Assembly (NCBI GenBank): GCA_012519365.1
Contig: JAAYQH010000201.1
Span: 1 to 6,128 of the forward strand
From: Planctomycetota bacterium
GTDB lineage: Bacteria > Planctomycetota > Phycisphaerae > Sedimentisphaerales > Anaerohalosphaeraceae
Length of the DNA: 6,128 nucleotides
Direction: 5' to 3'
The position numbers were made by a program, and so were the translations under genes. Every line of letters begins with the position of its first letter. Within the stretch, counting starts at the first letter, position 1. Below, piece after piece: positions 4,928 through 6,128 of the stretch. Below the pieces are notes generated by a model. That model searched no databases and was not told the DNA's origin. It saw nothing but the letters and a program-made list of their open reading frames with translations.

Positions 4928-6128
4928 TTATGAGGTAAGGGCGGCTTTCATATCGGCAATGCGATTGGCTACGGTCTCGGTAGTCTCAGCCAGAGGAACA
5001 CGGACAACATCGTTTTCGCTGCGGCACTTGATCTCGACATTGCCGTCGGCCAGGGATTTTTTGCCGATGGTAACCCGCACCGGAATCCCCAGCAGGTCGG
5101 CATCCTTGAACTTAACTCCGGCTCGAAGGTCGCGATCGTCCAGAAGAACCTCGAGCCCTTTATCGCAAAACGCCTCATACACCTGTTCAGCGGCCTGCAC
5201 TACGTCCTCGTCCGGTGCGGCCGGGGTCACGATGACTTCCCACGGGGCAATGGAAATTGGCAGAATCATCCCGTTATCGTCATGCCCATTTTCAATGGCT
5301 GCGGCGATAATCCGGTTGATGCCGATACCATAACAGCCCATCAGCAGCGGTTTTTCCACGCCGTCAGCGTCCAGATAGCGGGCGTTAAGTTTCTCGCTGT
5401 ATTTGGTGCCGAGTTTGAAAACCTGACCGACCTCGATGCCGCGCCTGAACAGCAATTTTTTGCCTTCGTACGTGTCCCCTTCCACGGCATTGCGGACATC
5501 AACAATATGGATATGATTGCCCGCCAGCGGAAAATCGCGCCCCGGCACCACATTCTTGATATGGTAATCGGTCTTGTTGGCACCGGTGGCCCCCACGGCC
5601 ATTGCTGCCACGCCGTAATCGATAAAGACTTGAGCCGCCTTATCGCACAACCCTACCGGCCCGGCGAACCCCACCGCCGCACCTGTAAGTTCGACAATAT
5701 CGCCCTCCTGAGCCATCTCGATATGTGCGCCGCCCATCAAACGGGTCAACTTTTCAAGATTCACGTCGTGGTCACCGCGAACCAGCACCACGATCAGATC
5801 TTGGCCGCTTTTGTAAATCAGCGTCTTGATAAGTTGATCGGCAGTCACATTCATATACGCACAGGCATCATCTATCTTGCCGGCCTTGGGTGTATAGACC
5901 AACGCTGCCGGCCCGACATCGACTGGCGGCTGTTTACTGAGCGGATCAACAGGAGCTTTTTCAAGATTCCAGGCTTGGGCGTTATCCTCTGTATAGACGA
6001 TGATATCCTCGCCGTTCTCACACGGTACGGTAAACTGATGCGACCCTGAACCGCCCATCTCGCCGGATTCAGCCTGCACAATCACATACTCCAGCCCACA
6101 ACGCGAAAAGACCTTGCAGTAGGCATTG
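4928..6128 (-). CDS. proS: Prolyl-tRNA synthetase, bacterial (ProS type 1) form; 5' end outside window
   Basis: This cytoplasmic class II aminoacyl-tRNA synthetase attaches proline to tRNA-Pro. About 399 C-terminal residues of the usual ~570 are present; the frame stays open through the right edge (NAYCKVFSRCGLEYVIVQAESG), so the internal GTG at 6085 is not the start. In order: the end of the first catalytic part with GGSGSHQF near motif 2; an INS editing domain at roughly 5530-5900 (IKTLIYK with the conserved lysine, LVRGDHDVN, GANKTDYH), which hydrolyses Ala-tRNA-Pro; the second catalytic part with RRGIEVGQVFKLGTKYS and motif 3 GCYGIGINRIIAAAIE (near 5285-5341); then the C-terminal anticodon-binding domain (APWEVIVTPAA, GLEVLLDDRDLRAGVKFKDADLLGIP). 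The INS domain marks the bacterial rather than the archaeal/eukaryotic form. EVGQ replaces the commoner EVGH. All recognised motifs are intact, so the gene appears functional. Base composition is GC-rich, like the transporter. Confidence 0.97.
   Translation of the reverse strand, partial: NAYCKVFSRCGLEYVIVQAESGEMGGSGSHQFTVPCENGEDIIVYTEDNAQAWNLEKAPVDPLSKQPPVDVGPAALVYTPKAGKIDDACAYMNVTADQLIKTLIYKSGQDLIVVLVRGDHDVNLEKLTRLMGGAHIEMAQEGDIVELTGAAVGFAGPVGLCDKAAQVFIDYGVAAMAVGATGANKTDYHIKNVVPGRDFPLAGNHIHIVDVRNAVEGDTYEGKKLLFRRGIEVGQVFKLGTKYSEKLNARYLDADGVEKPLLMGCYGIGINRIIAAAIENGHDDNGMILPISIAPWEVIVTPAAPDEDVVQAAEQVYEAFCDKGLEVLLDDRDLRAGVKFKDADLLGIPVRVTIGKKSLADGNVEIKCRSENDVVRVPLAETTETVANRIADMKAALTS

Noticed and set aside
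5282..6049. 255-codon plus-strand frame opposite proS
   Set aside because: The minus strand encodes unmistakable prolyl-tRNA synthetase across the same bases; the opposite frame is an antisense shadow with no ribosome site or recognisable domain.

Overview
The window looks like a piece of a planctomycete chromosome, most likely class Phycisphaerae. The strongest clue is the dockerin-like EF-hand pair in the large left-hand gene (DFDGNGIVDLGDF...LSKDWL followed by DFDLDGIVDVNDL...FAKNWL). This style of repeat, ending in a 'WL' helix, is common in secreted proteins of that group. The assignment is an inference from protein style, because there is no rRNA or other phylogenetic marker here apart from part of proS.

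Layout, left to right. (1) Positions 1-2659, minus strand, hold the 5' 886 codons of one very large secreted protein that runs off the left edge. It has a signal peptide, a beta-helix-like region, a dockerin-type EF-hand pair, Ig-like linker domains and a caspase-fold (clan CD) peptidase-like domain with a His-Gly ... Ser-Cys dyad. It has no stop codon in the window, and only short shadow frames lie across it. (2) Positions 2660-2960 are non-coding but not empty. Reading with the minus strand, they hold a possible extended -10 promoter, a 102-nt nested hairpin element whose G-U wobbles favour the minus-strand RNA, a T-tract, a 9-bp inverted repeat between two near-identical Shine-Dalgarno-like repeats, and then the start codon of the large gene. 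(3) Positions 2961-3266, minus strand, encode a 101-residue protein matching only the C-terminal half of the acetolactate synthase small subunit. (4) A divergent intergenic gap holds a near-consensus sigma-70 promoter and a perfect 8-bp inverted repeat around the leader of (5) a 478-residue major facilitator transporter at 3373-4809, plus strand. (6) After a 118-bp convergent gap, positions 4928-6128, minus strand, encode the C-terminal ~399 residues of a bacterial-type prolyl-tRNA synthetase with its editing insertion, truncated by the right edge.

The genes do not form an obvious pathway: the transporter and ilv-like gene diverge, and the transporter and proS converge. The most interesting part is the left half. 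There, a surface or secreted dockerin protein with a protease-like domain follows a long structured leader, and its DNA is visibly more AT-rich than the housekeeping DNA on the right.
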